A stretch of DNA of 64,000 nucleotides from CALKXV01 sp965228905 (GTDB lineage: Bacteria > Pseudomonadota > Alphaproteobacteria > Rhodobacterales > Rhodobacteraceae): assembly GCA_965228905.1 (NCBI GenBank), contig CBDDII010000002.1, positions 310,001 through 374,000 of the forward strand, written 5' to 3'. The position numbers and the translations under genes were made by a program. The notes beneath the pieces were generated by a model. The model did no database searches. It was not told where the DNA came from and saw nothing but the letters and a program-made list of their open reading frames with translations. Below, piece by piece: positions 1-9,217 of the stretch (position 1 is the stretch's first letter; each line of letters begins with the position of its first letter).

Positions 1-14
1 GCATGGTGGTTCCT
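1..14 (-). other. Start of the next gene of the minus-strand operon (cut by window edge)
   Basis: On the minus strand an ATG lies at positions 4-2, with an AAGGA-like ribosome binding site just after the stop codon (17-15) of the MmgE/PrpD gene. This suggests that one more gene of the operon begins here and continues outside the window. Nothing can be said about its product. Confidence 0.4.
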
Positions 15-1358
15 TCACTTGCCGTCGCGGTTGGCGAGGCTGGTCATAAGGTGCGGGATGGGCTGCGATGGATCGGCGGTTTCCAGAGACAAGAGCGTGT
101 CGATTGCATCCGACGGACCAAGGCAATCGCGCAGCTTGTCGGTGATTTCGTCGAAACTCGAGGTCGCCGCGAGAAGGGTAGGCGGTTCCGGCAGGACGTG
201 ATCCGACCGGCTGCCGTCTTTGAAAGTCAGTAGGGCCGTTTTTTCCGCACCTGCTGTGCAACTTTCAAGGGTGACGGTACTGGCCAGGGCCAGTGTCGCA
301 GTGTCGCGCCGGGCGTCGTCGTTGAATGCGTCGAGGCCGGGGGGGCCGTGAAGCATCGTGTGGGCAAAGCAATAGGGAATGGAGAATTTCGCCGCGATGG
401 CGGTGCCGGGGCGGATACGGTCTGTGCGCGGTTCGAAGAGCATGTCGTCGGGTGGGTTGAGCGTGAAGGCGATGCCCGCCAGTTCTTCCGGGGCGGTGCC
501 AGCATCGCGCAACTCAAGGGCAAGCGCGATGGCGGGGTGGGTGCCTCGGCAACAGGGCCAGGTCTTGAGCGAGAGGTCCGGGGTGTGGAAGTTTTCGCCG
601 AAGTCATTGAAAGGTTCCGGTGCGGGCGGCGCTCCGGTCAGCAGGGGCACAAGTCCGCCGTTTTCCGCCAGGGGATCGGGCGTTCCGGTCACGCCGCCCT
701 TTGCGAGTAGGACGGCCTCGCAAGCTGCACGGGCGGCAAAGCCATCCCGCACCGCCCGCAGGTCGGAGGCCGGGGCACGTTTCAAGGCATCGGTCAGGGC
801 GAGTTGCACCAGCGTCAGGGACAGCGCGGCGACCGTTTTTTCTGGCGAGAGGCCAAGAAGGCGCGCGCCAGCCAATGCCGCACCAAAACTTCCGATCATG
901 GGCGGGTGGTACCAGCCGCGCGATGCCGGATCGGTGGTCAGCGAAAGGCCGATGCGGCAGGCGAAATCCGCCCCCAATGTCATCGCAATCAGGACGTCGC
1001 CGAGCGACTTCTTTTTGGCTTCCGCCAGCGCAAGAACCACCGGGATGATTGCGGCATTCACATGCAGGCCCGCTGCATCGAACGTGTCTTCGAAATCGAG
1101 CGCGTGGGAGAGTGCGCCGTTGGCCAGAGCCGCCGCCGGGGCCGGTGCGCTGCCGCCAGCAAGGAGGGTCGCCGGACCAGGGCCATAGCTGCGGGCCTGC
1201 GCGGCAAAGGGTTGAACCGCCGGTTCGTGTCGGACAGCACCCAACATGACCGCCAGCCCATCCGCGAGGCAAAGCCGCGCGGTGTGTTGCACGACGGGCG
1301 GCAGGTGGTCCCACTCCAGCGACAGCGCCTTCTGGGCGATATCAAGGGTCAGGCTCAT
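15..1358 (-). CDS. MmgE/PrpD family protein
   Basis: The 447-residue product is full length for the MmgE/PrpD family, which includes 2-methylcitrate dehydratase, aconitate decarboxylase and proteins of unknown substrate. The N-terminal helical domain carries the family signature HALDFED at residues 85-91, followed by a conserved His at about residue 99. The protein is cytoplasmic, with no signal peptide. It is the last complete gene of an operon with a peptide/opine-type ABC transporter and overlaps the CapA-like gene by 4 bases (ATGA). No methylcitrate cycle gene lies nearby, so propionate metabolism is unlikely. A dehydratase or isomerase step on the imported compound is the better guess. 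Family assignment is firm and the substrate is unknown. Confidence 0.85.
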   Translation of the reverse strand: MSLTLDIAQKALSLEWDHLPPVVQHTARLCLADGLAVMLGAVRHEPAVQPFAAQARSYGPGPATLLAGGSAPAPAAALANGALSHALDFEDTFDAAGLHVNAAIIPVVLALAEAKKKSLGDVLIAMTLGADFACRIGLSLTTDPASRGWYHPPMIGSFGAALAGARLLGLSPEKTVAALSLTLVQLALTDALKRAPASDLRAVRDGFAARAACEAVLLAKGGVTGTPDPLAENGGLVPLLTGAPPAPEPFNDFGENFHTPDLSLKTWPCCRGTHPAIALALELRDAGTAPEELAGIAFTLNPPDDMLFEPRTDRIRPGTAIAAKFSIPYCFAHTMLHGPPGLDAFNDDARRDTATLALASTVTLESCTAGAEKTALLTFKDGSRSDHVLPEPPTLLAATSSFDEITDKLRDCLGPSDAIDTLLSLETADPSQPIPHLMTSLANRDGK

Positions 1359-2470
1359 GTTGGAGCCGGGCGGATGACATCGCCGTCCTGTTCATAGCTA
1401 GTGGAAAGACCGGCCATCGCGGTTATCTTTCGCAGGTAGTCCAGTACTTGCGAAAACTCAGCGGTGTCGGATGTGAGGAAACGTGGTGCGGATTCCGGAC
1501 CGATCCAAACGGGGAGCAGGGCAAGGTCCGCCACACCGTCGGTTGTCAGCGCCGCTTCGACTGCGATGCTCATCCGGCTGTCAGGCGGAAAGTTGTAGCT
1601 GGAGGTGAAATCAGGCTCCCACCCTGGGCTGAGTGTCTGGATTTCGCGAAAACCCCGTGAGGCGGCGTGTTCCGGTGTCATCCAGAGATCGAGGGCGAAA
1701 TTGGCAAGCGAGTGAACGATGGGCTTGCCGCGATGAAACTCCATCCCTTTCAGGATGTGGGCGTGGCAGCCCAACACCAAATCCGCGCCTGCGTCGATGG
1801 CGGCGCGTCCCACGGCGCGTTGGTAGTCGGGGATCACGGCGGGGACGAAATGGATGCCCGCGTGGTGGGACAGGATCACCACATCACATCTGGCCTTCAG
1901 GTCCGTGACCGAGGCGATCAATGCTGTGAGGTCTTCGGCATGAGGGAAGGTGTGTACCCGCGCAGGGGTGCCGGGCTGGTCGTGTTCGATCTGTTCGTAA
2001 ACCGTATGGCCGCGCATCGGGGCGCATCCCGGCTTGTCTTCGTCGGCCCAGTAGTTTTGCGGCAGGATCGAATTGACGGCAAGAAATCCCACGGTAACGC
2101 CGCCGCGTGTTTCGATGACGGGTGCGCGGGCTTCGACGATGTTGGCACCGGCCCCCATGTGGCGCGCACCTGCCTTTTCGAGGTTGGCAAGCGTGTCGAA
2201 CATGCCTTCGGGACCCCAGTCCATCGTATGGTTGCCGGCGAAGGAGACGATGTTCAACCCGGTATCGACGAGGGCATCGGCAACCTTGGGGTTGCCGCGC
2301 ACGGTGTGGCGCGCCTGGGGGACGCGCTGGCCGCGCGCTGTCAGGTTCACCTCTAACTGGCAGTAGCCCAGATCGGCGGCGCGAATGCGGTCGCGCACGT
2401 GGGTGAATATCGTCGCGGGGTCGTCCCGGTCTGGGGCAATGTCGCCGACGGCGATGAAGCGGCACGTCAT
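1355..2470 (-). CDS. CapA-family metallophosphatase-like protein
   Basis: The 371-residue product matches the CapA/PgsA fold (poly-gamma-glutamate capsule synthesis protein, a calcineurin-like phosphoesterase). Metal-site motifs are visible: GD at residues 9-10, E40 and N42, AGNH at 78-81, SHHAGIH at 201-207 and GCHAH at 234-238. Membrane-bound CapA of capsule operons has an N-terminal membrane helix, but this protein has none, so it is probably a soluble enzyme. It starts 1 base after the ABC ATPase gene ends and overlaps the MmgE/PrpD gene by 4 bases. No other capsule genes are present. It more likely hydrolyses or modifies an amide or phosphoester in the imported substrate than makes capsule. 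That role is inferred from context. Confidence 0.8.
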   Translation of the reverse strand: MTCRFIAVGDIAPDRDDPATIFTHVRDRIRAADLGYCQLEVNLTARGQRVPQARHTVRGNPKVADALVDTGLNIVSFAGNHTMDWGPEGMFDTLANLEKAGARHMGAGANIVEARAPVIETRGGVTVGFLAVNSILPQNYWADEDKPGCAPMRGHTVYEQIEHDQPGTPARVHTFPHAEDLTALIASVTDLKARCDVVILSHHAGIHFVPAVIPDYQRAVGRAAIDAGADLVLGCHAHILKGMEFHRGKPIVHSLANFALDLWMTPEHAASRGFREIQTLSPGWEPDFTSSYNFPPDSRMSIAVEAALTTDGVADLALLPVWIGPESAPRFLTSDTAEFSQVLDYLRKITAMAGLSTSYEQDGDVIRPAPT

Positions 2471-2471
2471 C

Positions 2472-3413
2472 CTACCAGCCTCCCTCTTGTACCATGTGGC
2501 AGGCTGCGCCGTTCACGTGTTGGGGCCGTTCGGCCTTGCAGATGTCGCGGGCGAAGGGGCAGCGGGTGTGAAAGGCGCACCCCGGCGGCGGCGACAACGG
2601 TGACGGAATTTCACCTCTCGGCGGCACGGCGGCGGCGGGCGCGTCGGGGTCGGCGGGCAGGGTGGCCGCAAGCAGAGCCTGGGTGTAGGGATGGCGCGGC
2701 GCGGTGCAGATCAGTTCTGCCGGGCCGCGTTCGACGATCCGGCCAAGGTAGATCACCACCACCTCGTCGCACATGAAGCGGACGGTTGCCAGGTCGTGAC
2801 TGATGAACAGAGTTGCCAGCCCGTATTCGTCACGCAGGTCTTTCAGAACGTTCAGGATCTGCGCGCGAATGGAAATGTCCTGCGATGACACGGGTTCGTC
2901 CAGCAGCATGAGTTCGGGTTTGGACGCCAGAGCGCGAGCGATGGCGATGCGCTGACGCTGACCGCCCGAGAACTCGTTCGGGAAACGGTCTGCATCACGC
3001 GCCGTCAGGCCGACGGCTTCGAGCACTTCGTCGACGCGGGCGTCGATTTCCTTGCGGCCAAGGTTTGTGCTCGCGGCCAGTGGTTCGCGGATGGTGCGGC
3101 GCACGCGAAGGCGCGGATTGAGCGAAGAATAGGGGTTTTGGAAAACGGGCTGAACCGCGCGGCGGTAGGCCTTGCGTTCTGCCCCGGTCAGGGCGGCCAG
3201 GGATTTGCCCTTGAACCGCACCTCGCCCGATGTGGGTTGGTCAAGGTTCAGGACCAGCCGGTTGAGCGTGGTCTTGCCGCAGCCGGATTCGCCTACGACG
3301 CCAAGTGACCGTCCGGAGGAACAAGCGAGTGTCACATCACTGAGCGCGTGCAAAGGCCCGCCGCTGGTGCGAAAGGTCCGGCCAAGCTGACGGGTGGAGA
3401 GGATCGCTGTCAT
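2472..3413 (-). CDS. ABC transporter ATP-binding protein, DppF/OppF type
   Basis: One of two ATPases powering the oligopeptide/opine-type importer. The ATG at 3413 was chosen over an upstream one at 3533 because it gives a normal N-terminus (313 residues) and overlaps the preceding ATPase gene by the usual ATGA. Walker A is GESGCGKTT at residues 41-49, the ABC signature FSGGQRQ at 148-154 and Walker B LMLLDEP at 168-174. The C-terminal Cys-containing extension (CAFHTRCPF) is typical of the oligopeptide subfamily. It works as a heterodimer with the neighbouring DppD-type ATPase on the cytoplasmic face of the permeases. Confidence 0.92.
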   Translation of the reverse strand: MTAILSTRQLGRTFRTSGGPLHALSDVTLACSSGRSLGVVGESGCGKTTLNRLVLNLDQPTSGEVRFKGKSLAALTGAERKAYRRAVQPVFQNPYSSLNPRLRVRRTIREPLAASTNLGRKEIDARVDEVLEAVGLTARDADRFPNEFSGGQRQRIAIARALASKPELMLLDEPVSSQDISIRAQILNVLKDLRDEYGLATLFISHDLATVRFMCDEVVVIYLGRIVERGPAELICTAPRHPYTQALLAATLPADPDAPAAAVPPRGEIPSPLSPPPGCAFHTRCPFARDICKAERPQHVNGAACHMVQEGGW

Positions 3414-4375
3414 GCCGGGGCTTCCTCTCTTGCCTGCCAGCAGGAGACGTGGTGGTCGGGAGCGAGTGTCTCGGTCGAGGGGTGGTGCTGGCATGTCTCG
3501 GTCGCCAGCGCGCAGCGCGGATGAAAGGCGCAACCGCCGGGGCGGTTGCCGACCGCCGGTGGTGCGCCTTCGATGACGGGCAGTCGGTCGGGTGCGGTTG
3601 CCGTCGAGGGCACGGCTGCCAGCAAGGCCCGGGTGTAGGGATGGCGCGGGTTGCGAAAAATCTCACGCACCGGGCCTGTCTCCACGATCCGGCCTGCGTA
3701 CATCACCGCGACCCGGTCACAGATCCGCGCGACCACACCGAAATCGTGGGTGACGAAAAGCATCGCCATGCCATGGGCTTTCTGCAGGGCACGCAGAAGC
3801 TCCAGAAATTGGAACTGGATCGTGGCGTCGAGTGCGGTGGTTGGCTCGTCGCAGATAATCAGCCTTGGTTCTTGCGCCAGCCCGATGGCCGACACTACCC
3901 GTTGCCGCATCCCGCCCGACAGTTGGTGTGGATAGGATCGCAAGCGTTCGGTGGGGCTGGGAATGTTGACCTCGGCCAATGCGGCCTGGGCGGCGGCAAC
4001 CAGATCCGACCGACCAGCGCGGCGGAGCGCCTCGGTCAGTTGCGAGCCGATGGAAAAGACCGGGTTCAGCGAGGCCATGGGATCTTGCAGGATCATCGAG
4101 ATCTCGCCACCGCGAAGGCCGCGCAACTCCCTGTTCGGCATCGTCAGGATGTCACGGCCTTCCCAGAGAATTTGACCACTTGTGCCCTTGGCAAGGAGCG
4201 GTGGCGTCAGGCGCAAGACCGACATTCCGAGCGTTGACTTGCCCGAGCCGCTTTCACCAACCAGCCCGAGGGTTTCACCGGGCATCACGTCAAGTGACAC
4301 GTCTTCAAGGATCGCCGGTGCATCCACTTGATCCCCGACGCGGACGGTGAGGTTTTGAACGGACAACAGGCTCAT
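3410..4375 (-). CDS. ABC transporter ATP-binding protein, DppD/OppD type
   Basis: Second ATPase of the importer, 321 residues from the ATG at 4375, which overlaps the stop of the permease gene by 4 bases. A longer reading to 4486 would lie inside that permease gene and is not used. Walker A is GESGSGKST at residues 40-48, the signature LSGGMRQ at 152-158 and Walker B LIICDEP at 172-178. The C-terminus has the Cys-rich oligopeptide-family motif CAFHPRCA. It pairs with the DppF-type protein encoded next and couples ATP hydrolysis to substrate uptake. Confidence 0.92.
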   Translation of the reverse strand: MSLLSVQNLTVRVGDQVDAPAILEDVSLDVMPGETLGLVGESGSGKSTLGMSVLRLTPPLLAKGTSGQILWEGRDILTMPNRELRGLRGGEISMILQDPMASLNPVFSIGSQLTEALRRAGRSDLVAAAQAALAEVNIPSPTERLRSYPHQLSGGMRQRVVSAIGLAQEPRLIICDEPTTALDATIQFQFLELLRALQKAHGMAMLFVTHDFGVVARICDRVAVMYAGRIVETGPVREIFRNPRHPYTRALLAAVPSTATAPDRLPVIEGAPPAVGNRPGGCAFHPRCALATETCQHHPSTETLAPDHHVSCWQAREEAPA

Positions 4376-5202
4376 GCGGTGCGGCCCCTGAGGCCCGGGT
4401 TGATCCGGTCGGTGAGCGCGTCGCCAACGATGTTCACGGCCATGACGACCAAAAGGATCGCGATGCCAGGAAACAGCGAGACCCACCAGGCGGTCACGAC
4501 ATAGGAACGCCCGTCAGCCACCATGGATCCCCAGGAAGGGTTTGGCGGCGGCACGCCCACGCCGAGGAAGGACAGCGAGGCTTCGAGCACGATCACAACG
4601 CCAACCTGCAGCGTTGCCACGACGATCAATGCGGGCGCGATATTGGGCAGGACGTGCCGCGCGATGATGCGGGCGTGTCCAAGGCCGGAGGTGCGGGCGA
4701 GGTCGATGTAGTCTTCGTTCTTCACACGAAGGGTCTCGCCCCGTGCCATTCGAGCATATTGCGACCAGAGGACAAGGCTGATGACGAGGACGATGTTGCC
4801 GAAGGACGGCCCCGAGACCGCCCCGATCAGCAAGGCAAGAAGTATGACGGGCAACGACAATGCCATGTCCACCAACCGCATCAACACCCGGTCGAGCCAA
4901 CCGCCGACATAACCTGAAAGGGTTCCGATGGCCGTGCCGATGCTGCCGGCGATGGCGATGACCACAAGGCAGACGGTCAGTGAAATACGCGCGCCTTCCA
5001 CGATCCGGGCCAGCATGTCGCGCCCCAGGCGATCGGTGCCCAGAAGGTGCTCGACACTGCCGCCTGCCCAGATCGGCGGTTCCAGGCGCATTCGCAAACT
5101 GCCTTTCAGCGGATCGTGTGCGACGAGGTAAGGCCCGATGAGGGCTGTCAGCACGAAAAGGCCAAGAAGTATAAGTGCTGCACGGAAGGCAAAGTGTTGC
5201 AT
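4372..5202 (-). CDS. ABC transporter permease, DppC/OppC type
   Basis: The 276-residue inner-membrane permease has about six hydrophobic segments, beginning with one at residues 8-28. The region around residues 208-225 carries the EAA-loop motif EASLSFLG followed by VPPPNPSWG, characteristic of DppC-like subunits of peptide, nickel and opine importers. It forms the translocation pore with the DppB-type subunit. Its ATG shares one base with the stop of that gene (TGATG on the minus strand), which implies coupled translation. Substrate specificity cannot be read from the sequence. Confidence 0.92.
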   Translation of the reverse strand: MQHFAFRAALILLGLFVLTALIGPYLVAHDPLKGSLRMRLEPPIWAGGSVEHLLGTDRLGRDMLARIVEGARISLTVCLVVIAIAGSIGTAIGTLSGYVGGWLDRVLMRLVDMALSLPVILLALLIGAVSGPSFGNIVLVISLVLWSQYARMARGETLRVKNEDYIDLARTSGLGHARIIARHVLPNIAPALIVVATLQVGVVIVLEASLSFLGVGVPPPNPSWGSMVADGRSYVVTAWWVSLFPGIAILLVVMAVNIVGDALTDRINPGLRGRTA

Positions 5203-6125
5203 CAGCCGCGATCCCTCATCCTGGGGTCGATCAAGAGGTACAGCATGTCGACGCAGAAGTTGGCCAGGATGAAGCAGGCCGTGATGACCAGAACGACGGT
5301 CTGAATCACCGGAAAGTCGCGGGCAACGATGGATTCATAAGCCAGCCGCCCGATGCCGGGCCAGGCAAAAACCGTTTCGACCACGACGGCGCCGGTAATC
5401 ATCGTGGCAAAGAATGCGCCCATGAAGGTGACGACCGGGATAAGGCTGTTCGATAGCGCGTGTTTCAGGATCACGGTCGCCTCGGGCAGTCCCTTGATCC
5501 GGGCAAGCTTGATGTATTCCGAGGCAAGCGCGTCGAGCATCGACGCGCGGACCAGCCTTGTGACGGCGGCCAGCGTGAAAGTTCCAAGTGTCAGCGCGGG
5601 AAGGACGTAATGCGCTGCCGTTCCATAGCCCGAGGTCGGCAACCAGCCCCATTGCACCGCAACGACATAAATCAGCACGATGCCCAGCCAGAAGGCGGGC
5701 ACCGATTGGCCCAGCAAGGCCACCATGCGAACAATCAGATCCACGGCACTTCCGCGTGTCACGGCGGCCAGCACTCCCATGGCGATGCCGGTTATCAGCG
5801 TGAACCCAAGCGCGACGCCTGCCAGCGAGAGGGACGCGGGCAGTCGGTCAAGAACAAGTTCCAGCGCGTCCCGTCGCCCGGCGGCCACAGATTGCCCGAA
5901 GTCGCCCGTCACGGCATTCCCAAGGAAGTTCAGGTATTGGGACCAAAGCGGTTGATCGAGTTTCAACTGCGCGATCAGAAGGTCGCGGTCTTCTGCAGTC
6001 GCGCCGTCGCCCAGAAGCAGGGCGACCGGGTCTCCGGTCACGCGGCTGAGAAAGAAGATGACAAGGCTCATCAGTAAAAGCGCAAAGAACGCTTCAAGCA
6101 GGCGGCCCAGGATCAGGCGGGTCAT
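5202..6125 (-). CDS. ABC transporter permease, DppB/OppB type
   Basis: The 307-residue permease begins with the standard DppB-type membrane helix (residues 9-29), followed by a periplasmic loop holding the GDP motif common in this family. Further helices come after about residue 100, and an EAA loop (ETVFAWPGIGRL) lies near residue 255. It pairs with the DppC-type subunit. It is separated from the upstream binding-protein gene by 53 bases that contain a GC-rich hairpin, so it is probably co-transcribed with that gene but expressed at a lower level. Confidence 0.92.
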   Translation of the reverse strand: MTRLILGRLLEAFFALLLMSLVIFFLSRVTGDPVALLLGDGATAEDRDLLIAQLKLDQPLWSQYLNFLGNAVTGDFGQSVAAGRRDALELVLDRLPASLSLAGVALGFTLITGIAMGVLAAVTRGSAVDLIVRMVALLGQSVPAFWLGIVLIYVVAVQWGWLPTSGYGTAAHYVLPALTLGTFTLAAVTRLVRASMLDALASEYIKLARIKGLPEATVILKHALSNSLIPVVTFMGAFFATMITGAVVVETVFAWPGIGRLAYESIVARDFPVIQTVVLVITACFILANFCVDMLYLLIDPRMRDRG

Positions 6126-6151
6126 TCAGTCATGTTCCCAGGTTGGTCGGG

Positions 6152-6173
6152 CAGGGCGCGTGGCCCCGCCCTG
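6152..6173 (-). other. Intercistronic hairpin after the ABC binding-protein gene
   Basis: CAGGGCG (6152-6158) and CGCCCTG (6167-6173) form a perfect 7-bp stem with an 8-base loop. It lies between the binding-protein stop and the DppB start, without a T-run, so it looks like an mRNA-stabilising or attenuating structure rather than a full terminator. Confidence 0.55.
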
Positions 6174-6178
6174 AGAGA

Positions 6179-7732
6179 TCATTCGGCTTTGCCGACCTGA
6201 TCGAAGTTATAGACATAGGATGTGTCGATCGCCCAATCGCCGACATCGGAGCCTACGCCATAAGGTTCGTTCGCCAGGACCATGAAGATCGCGCCGGCCT
6301 CATCACGGATGTACTGGCCGATGTCGGTCAGTTTCTCCCGTCTTGCCGCCCGATCCGTCTCTCCGCCAAGGGCTGCGAGTTTTCCTTCCAGTTCCTCCGA
6401 GGTGAAGGAAGCGAAGAGCGAGCGGTTCGAGAACCCTGCCTCGACTCCGTTTTCCGGGTTGGGAAAGGGGAAGCCGCGATGCGTGAAGGCGAAATCCAGT
6501 TTCTCGCCACCTGTCCATTCCGAGCGGATCGCGGGCCAATCGGCAGGCTGGATGGTGACGTCGATCCCCACTTCGGAGAGGAACAGTGCCGCGGCTTCGG
6601 CCATCAGGGGCAGTTCCGCGCCGGGTGTGGTTGTGAAGGTCTTGAGCACCATTTCAAAGCCATCACCATAGCCCGCTTCGGCCAGCAATTCGCGGGCCTT
6701 GTCTGGGTCGTAGGGGTAGGGTTGGACGCTGTTCCATGCCGTGACCGGCGTGTCGCCGTTGGCAACGGTGCCTTGGCCGGCGAAAAGCTCGTCGATGATG
6801 GCCTGCTTGTCGATGGCATAGTTCATCGCTTGCCGCACGCGTTTGTCGGCCCAGGGCACGTCCGGGTTGAACCGCTTTTCATCGGTTTGGACCACGCCGC
6901 CCAGGCGGATGACCGGCGACCAGGTCTTCTCGGCGGACACGATGTTGATTCCCGCTTCGGTCAATCCGTCGATGCTGTCGAAACTGACCGGTGCGATGTC
7001 GGCTTCGCCTGCACGCAGCATGGCAACGCGGGTCGCTTCCTCCGGGACGGCGCGGAAACTGATGCGATCCCATTCCGGCGATACCCGCCAATGGTCGCCG
7101 TCGCGCAGGGCCATGGTGATTTCGGAACCGTCGACCGAGGTTTCCAGAACATAGGCACCGGTTCCGACCGGCGGTGCGGTATCGGCGGCGTCGCCCTGCG
7201 CTTCGATATAGCTTTTGCAGACGATGCCCAGTTGCTGCGCCTCGCCGAAATACCCGGCGTCGAGCAGGAAATCCGGTGCCTTGAGATTGACGACGACGGT
7301 GCGTGCATCGGGTGCTTCGACCGAGTCGATCACGCGTCGCATGGTCGAGGCCGGTCCCGCCCGGCTGTCTTCACCGATCAGACGTTCGAGGGAGTATTTC
7401 ACGTCTTCGGCCGTGACCGTGCCGCAGCTTTCATCCGAAAAGGGGATGCCGTCGCGCAAGGTGAAGGTCCACCTGGTGCCGTCGTTCTCGATTGTCCAGC
7501 TTTCGGCCAGACCGGGTTCCGTGTTGCCCTCGCCGTCCAAGTAGACAAGGTATTCGTAGACCGTGTCGAGGTATGTCTTGCGTTGTCCAGACCCGCTCCA
7601 CGGGGTCATGGTCTGTTCGGAAAATGTGGGCAGGGCGATAACCAGCGTGTTGTCATCCTGGGCCTGAGTTGTCACCGGAAATGCCATCGCAACGGCGGCA
7701 AGGGCCGCGACCGGCCATTGGGGTCTTTGCAT
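6179..7732 (-). CDS. ABC transporter substrate-binding protein, peptide/opine family
   Basis: A 517-residue periplasmic solute-binding protein of family 5 (DppA/OppA type). The start at 7732 is preceded by GGGAGGA at the right spacing. It gives a signal peptide with a basic start, a hydrophobic core rich in Ala and Val, and a cleavage site near TQA-QDD (residues 24-25). Family motifs are visible, such as the ESW stretch near residue 68 followed by WTFTLRDGIPFSD and, later, VRQAMNYAIDKQ. It is the first gene of the operon and captures the substrate for the two permeases and two ATPases encoded downstream. An operator-like palindrome lies 41 bases upstream of the start. Confidence 0.92.
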   Translation of the reverse strand: MQRPQWPVAALAAVAMAFPVTTQAQDDNTLVIALPTFSEQTMTPWSGSGQRKTYLDTVYEYLVYLDGEGNTEPGLAESWTIENDGTRWTFTLRDGIPFSDESCGTVTAEDVKYSLERLIGEDSRAGPASTMRRVIDSVEAPDARTVVVNLKAPDFLLDAGYFGEAQQLGIVCKSYIEAQGDAADTAPPVGTGAYVLETSVDGSEITMALRDGDHWRVSPEWDRISFRAVPEEATRVAMLRAGEADIAPVSFDSIDGLTEAGINIVSAEKTWSPVIRLGGVVQTDEKRFNPDVPWADKRVRQAMNYAIDKQAIIDELFAGQGTVANGDTPVTAWNSVQPYPYDPDKARELLAEAGYGDGFEMVLKTFTTTPGAELPLMAEAAALFLSEVGIDVTIQPADWPAIRSEWTGGEKLDFAFTHRGFPFPNPENGVEAGFSNRSLFASFTSEELEGKLAALGGETDRAARREKLTDIGQYIRDEAGAIFMVLANEPYGVGSDVGDWAIDTSYVYNFDQVGKAE

Positions 7733-7772
7733 CTTATCCTCCCATTTTTGATGCATTTGAGTTCTTGATTTT

Positions 7773-7802
7773 AGTTTCCAATGGAAACCATAATTGTGTC
7801 AA
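7773..7802 (-). promoter_or_regulatory. Candidate promoter box and MarR-type operator of the ABC operon
   Basis: On the plus strand 7773-7789 reads AGTTTCCAATGGAAACC. It contains the exact inverted repeat GTTTCC-AAT-GGAAAC. On the minus strand a TTGACA box spans 7802-7797, seven bases upstream of the palindrome. No good -10 box is seen. Two related palindromes lie at 9153-9169 and 9761-9777, each likewise close to a TTGACA. I infer a binding site for the MarR protein encoded at 9218-9676. Confidence 0.6.
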
Positions 7803-7944
7803 TGTTTCTTTTTAATGGATGCGGTGCCGCGTGAACCGTTACCGATGGACACCAATCAAGGCTTGCAAGGCGAGACTTTGCGGACGGTCCATACTACTGG
7901 AGGATGGGCCTGAAATACGGATGTCGACGGGTGGATGGCGCGCC

Positions 7945-9099
7945 TTACGCCTTCACGTAGGCGGCAAGCTGAGCAAGGATCGTTTCGGTGTCAGCACCAA
8001 GGGCCGGTGCAACAGCGTCGACCCCGGGACCGTCGCGATGAAAACGAAAACCCGCGTTCAAAACCCGCGATCCATCGGGCAGGTCGATGAACAATTCACG
8101 CCCGCCAAGTTGATCCATATCCAATGCCTCTGCCAATGGGCGGACCTTGCCAGCTGGCACCCCGGCCGCCGCAAGATCCGTTTCCCACTCAAGGGCCGAG
8201 CGCATCGCAAAGCGTTTAGCCAACACCGAAGATAGCGCGGCGTCGTTGGCAAGACGCGCCTCGGGTGTTGCAAAGCGGTCGTCCTCCAGCAGTTCGGGAC
8301 AACCCAATGTGCGGAACAGACGCGCGACTTGCACTTGCTGCACTGCGCCGATGGTGATCTCGCCGTCCGAGGTCGCAAAAGTGTCGGCGGTCGGTGCGCC
8401 CGAGAAGCCCCGGTTGCCGGCCCGCGCCGGTGCTTGGGCGGACAACAGGAATGGCATCACGACAGAACTCATCATGACGACGGTGGCATCCAGCATCGAC
8501 ACGTCGATCACCTGTCCGCGCCGATCCGGATCACGCTCGCGTTGAAGGACGGCGGAAAGAATCGCGAAGGCCGCCATCAAGGCCGAGTAGGTGTCGACCA
8601 AGGGAAATCCGATCCGTTCAGCCGGTTCACCTTCCTGTCCAGACAGGAGCATCAGCCCCGAAACGCTTTGGATCACCTGGTCGATGGCCGGAAAATCGCG
8701 CATCGGGCCGTCCTGTCCGAAACCGGACACGGAACAGTAGATCAGCGAGGGGTTTTCTTCCGTCAGCGCCTTTGATCCAAGGCCCAACCGGTCCGCTACG
8801 CCGGGTCGAAAGTTCTCGACCACGACATCGGCGCTCGCCACCAGGGCGTGGGCATGGCGCTTGCCAGTGTCGGTCTTCAAATCGAGAACGACAGACTGCT
8901 TTCCCGCATTCGCGCCGACAAAGGGTTCTGCCATGCCGCGCCGGGAGGGATCCTTTGTGTAGAAACGCATTGGGTCGCCTGCGGGAGGTTCGATCTTTAT
9001 CACCTCGGCCCCGAGCAGGTTGAGAAACTGCGTCGCAAGGGGCCCCGCGATCACGTGACTGAAATCCGCGATGCGCATGCCGTCCAGCGGTTTTGCCAT
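7945..9099 (-). CDS. CaiB/BaiF family CoA transferase
   Basis: A 384-residue class III CoA transferase (formyl-CoA transferase, carnitine CoA-transferase and alpha-methylacyl-CoA racemase family). It shows the family start with GMRIADFSHVIAGP, the LGAEVIKIEPP motif near residues 29-39, VVVENFRPG near 93-101 and the expected catalytic Asp in PLVDTYSA near residue 170. It moves CoA from a donor thioester to a carboxylic acid. It lies between the MarR gene and the ABC operon on the same strand, and its upstream region has the best of the three palindromic operators. It is probably the activating step for the imported compound. Confidence 0.88.
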   Translation of the reverse strand: MAKPLDGMRIADFSHVIAGPLATQFLNLLGAEVIKIEPPAGDPMRFYTKDPSRRGMAEPFVGANAGKQSVVLDLKTDTGKRHAHALVASADVVVENFRPGVADRLGLGSKALTEENPSLIYCSVSGFGQDGPMRDFPAIDQVIQSVSGLMLLSGQEGEPAERIGFPLVDTYSALMAAFAILSAVLQRERDPDRRGQVIDVSMLDATVVMMSSVVMPFLLSAQAPARAGNRGFSGAPTADTFATSDGEITIGAVQQVQVARLFRTLGCPELLEDDRFATPEARLANDAALSSVLAKRFAMRSALEWETDLAAAGVPAGKVRPLAEALDMDQLGGRELFIDLPDGSRVLNAGFRFHRDGPGVDAVAPALGADTETILAQLAAYVKA

Positions 9100-9152
9100 G
9101 GCTCCCTCCTTGTTCCGCCTTGGCCCGGAACAAGGCGGGGCAGCGCGAAATT

Positions 9153-9188
9153 AGTTTCAAAATGAAACTGAATGTCGATGGCTGTCAA
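9153..9188 (-). promoter_or_regulatory. Candidate promoter box and MarR-type operator of the CoA-transferase gene
   Basis: The 17-base sequence AGTTTCAAAATGAAACT at 9153-9169 is a perfect palindrome (7-3-7). A TTGACA on the minus strand occupies 9188-9183, 13 bases upstream. The palindrome therefore sits where the -10 region would be, a typical repressor position. The gene starts at 9099. Confidence 0.65.
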
Positions 9189-9217
9189 GCCTTCTTCAAG
9201 GCGTCACTTGCCGCGCT

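Noticed and set aside
6143..7768. Long open frame (541 codons) on the plus strand opposite the ABC binding-protein gene
   Set aside because: It is antisense to a clear family 5 binding protein with signal peptide and ribosome site; its translation shows no family motif.
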